From NCBI GenBank assembly GCA_029862285.1, contig JAOTXR010000143.1, forward strand, positions 1 to 6,097: 6,097 nucleotides of DNA, read 5' to 3'. Of the stretch, positions 5,159 to 6,097 are shown piece after piece. This stretch comes from Gammaproteobacteria bacterium. GTDB taxonomy: Bacteria; Pseudomonadota; Gammaproteobacteria; Steroidobacterales; JABDKV01. Positions within the stretch are counted from its first letter, which is position 1. Every line of letters starts with the position of its first letter. The translations under genes and the position numbers were made by a program. The notes under the pieces are model-generated. The model was not told the DNA's origin and ran no database searches. It worked only from the letters and a program-made list of their open reading frames with translations.

Positions 5159-5551
5159 ATGTTGAACCGACGTCATTTTATGCGCCTGGGTGGCCTGTCG
5201 ATGCTGCTTGCATACAGCGGTGTTTTGGCCGGCGCTTTCCGTGCGGTAGGGTTTACGCGTGATTCATTCAGACGCGAGGCCTTCGGGTTACTGCTGAATA
5301 CAAATTTTGTCGCCAATAGCGACGAGAAAAGCATGATGATGCAACTGGTTGAGATAACCGAGCAGGCCTATGAGAATGAACTGGATCAATACCAGTTGCT
5401 TTTCGAGTCCACGCAAGCGGATCTGCCGGAGGGGATTTACCAGGTTGGCCACGAGTCAATACGGTCGATGCAGGGCTATATGTACCTTATGCCGAGCAAA
5501 CTGGAAAGACCGGGCATTTACTACCGGGCTATTTTTTGCCAGTTTGCCTGA
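5159..5551 (+). CDS. Tat-signal protein resembling the DUF6916 family
   Basis: From ATG 5159 the product has 130 residues. It opens with a twin-arginine signal: NRRHFMR (3-9), then the hydrophobic GGLSMLLAYSGVLAGA (11-26), so the folded protein is probably exported. No lipobox or clear AxA cut is certain; A24-G25-A26 is one option. The rest resembles DUF6916: FGLLLNTNF (42-50), MQLVEITE (61-68), QYQLLFES (78-85), LPEGIYQVGHE (89-99), YMYLMPS (107-113) and YYRAIF (121-126). These match the family pattern of a short beta domain with FsLlF, LpqGiYrleH and YeAvF. Its function is unknown. Cysteine occurs once (C127). I chose 5159 because it puts the Tat motif at the N terminus. A start at 5057 would give 164 residues and is also well supplied with a ribosome site. 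The GNAT gene follows without a gap. The family link is from memory of its pattern, not from a search. Confidence 0.65.
   Translation: MLNRRHFMRLGGLSMLLAYSGVLAGAFRAVGFTRDSFRREAFGLLLNTNFVANSDEKSMMMQLVEITEQAYENELDQYQLLFESTQADLPEGIYQVGHESIRSMQGYMYLMPSKLERPGIYYRAIFCQFA
5496..5547. repeat. Strong hairpin across the end of the DUF6916 gene
   Basis: GCAAACTGG (5496-5504) and CCAGTTTGC (5539-5547) are perfect 9-bp arms. The stem can continue past a one-base bulge (G5538), pairing AAA at 5505-5507 with the T-run at 5532-5537. It lies in the last 18 codons of the gene and ends 1 base before its stop (5549) and 4 bases before the GNAT start. In RNA it would sit exactly where translation passes from one gene to the next. 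Confidence 0.55.
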
Positions 5552-6052
5552 GTGGCGCATGACAGCCGGCCAGACCCGACCCGCGTAGAGTTGCACGAAG
5601 CTGCCGTCGCGGATCGAGCCTTCCTCGACGAGTTGCTGTTGCTAACGCATGCCGAGCCGTTGGCGCATCTCGATGAAGACCAGCGCCAACCACTCGCCAC
5701 CATGCAAATGCGAGCCCAGGAGCGGCAGTATCGTTCCGACTGGCCGCAGGCAGGACACGATATTATTTCACTCGACGGCAAACCGATCGGTCGCGTGCTG
5801 GTCAATGTGGGCCATGACGTGTGGTGGCTGGTCGATATCGTGTTGCTGCCTGATTTTCGTGGCCGGGGTATCGGCGGTGCCATTATCAACCGACTGCTCG
5901 ATGGCGCGAACAGCGCGCGGTTACCGCTGCGGCTCAGGGTCACGAAACACAATCCTGCGCGCAGGCTCTACGAGAGACTCGGTTTCAGCTCAATTGACGA
6001 TAACGGGATGCATAACGTGATGGAAAAACCGCCGGCATCCGGTTCGCCCTGA
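5552..6052 (+). CDS. GNAT-family N-acetyltransferase
   Basis: The product is a 166-residue acetyltransferase that would transfer the acetyl group of acetyl-CoA to an unidentified amine. Motif A is complete: VDIVLLPDFRGRGIGGAII (94-112), with RGRGIG (103-108) as the pyrophosphate-binding loop. Motif B follows as LRLRVTKHNPARRLYERLGF (126-145), with N134, Y140 and the terminal GF. The N-terminal part (LDEDQRQPLATMQMRAQERQYRSDWP, 40-65) is of a kind I associate with GNATs found near tail-collar genes, which is recollection only. The start is a GTG that abuts the upstream TGA (TGAGTG). No ATG occurs in the first 50 codons and no clear ribosome site precedes it, so translation is probably coupled to the DUF6916 gene. 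No terminator is visible in the 45 bases that remain after its stop. Confidence 0.85.
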   Translation: MAHDSRPDPTRVELHEAAVADRAFLDELLLLTHAEPLAHLDEDQRQPLATMQMRAQERQYRSDWPQAGHDIISLDGKPIGRVLVNVGHDVWWLVDIVLLPDFRGRGIGGAIINRLLDGANSARLPLRLRVTKHNPARRLYERLGFSSIDDNGMHNVMEKPPASGSP

Positions 6053-6097
6053 TTTGATACCCGGGCGGCGTCGCTATTGGACAGACGAGTGCTGCAG

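Noticed and set aside
5521..5952. A 143-residue minus-strand frame opposite the GNAT gene.
   Set aside because: Ser/Arg-rich shadow sequence without domain marks. The plus strand holds a complete GNAT with both acetyl-CoA motifs.

Overview
The window looks like chromosomal DNA of a GC-rich gammaproteobacterium. The evidence is the gene order: a glycine oxidase gene (thiO) divergent from a fimT-fimU-pilV-pilW-pilX-(pilY1) minor-pilin cluster. As I recall, Pseudomonas aeruginosa has the same neighbourhood. The genus cannot be fixed from sequence alone. I see no rRNA, tRNA, CRISPR, insertion sequence or phage integrase.

Left half, minus strand (3617 down to 1): a type IV pilus minor-pilin operon. 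In transcription order it holds FimT, a ~180-bp gap with inverted repeats, FimU, PilV, PilW, PilX, a small secreted CxxC protein I do not recognise, and the first 26 codons of what should be PilY1. FimU/PilV, PilV/PilW and PilW/PilX are each joined by a 4-base ATGA stop/start overlap. Five proteins carry a class III prepilin signal. Four have Glu at mature position 5; PilX lacks it, as expected of the GspK-like tip subunit. These proteins should form the initiation/tip complex that primes pilus assembly and displays PilY1. FimT also carries a GRxR motif near its C terminus, the feature linked to DNA binding in natural transformation.

Middle (3618 to 4805): a 129-bp divergent intergenic region, then thiO on the plus strand. 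ThiO is an FAD-dependent glycine oxidase supplying dehydroglycine for the thiazole of thiamine. A perfect 7-bp-arm palindrome covers its ribosome-binding site. A likely intrinsic terminator starts at its stop codon.

Right part (4806 to 6097): a non-coding stretch with a cluster of small TTC/GAA inverted repeats, followed by a two-gene plus-strand unit. The first gene encodes a short twin-arginine-signal protein resembling the uncharacterised DUF6916 family. The second encodes a GNAT acetyltransferase whose GTG start directly follows the upstream stop. A strong hairpin (9-bp perfect arms) spans the junction. My recollection is that DUF6916 and this GNAT type often sit near tail-collar-domain genes, so such genes may lie just beyond the right edge.

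The least explained items are the extra small gene between pilX and pilY1 and the Tat-DUF6916/GNAT pair.
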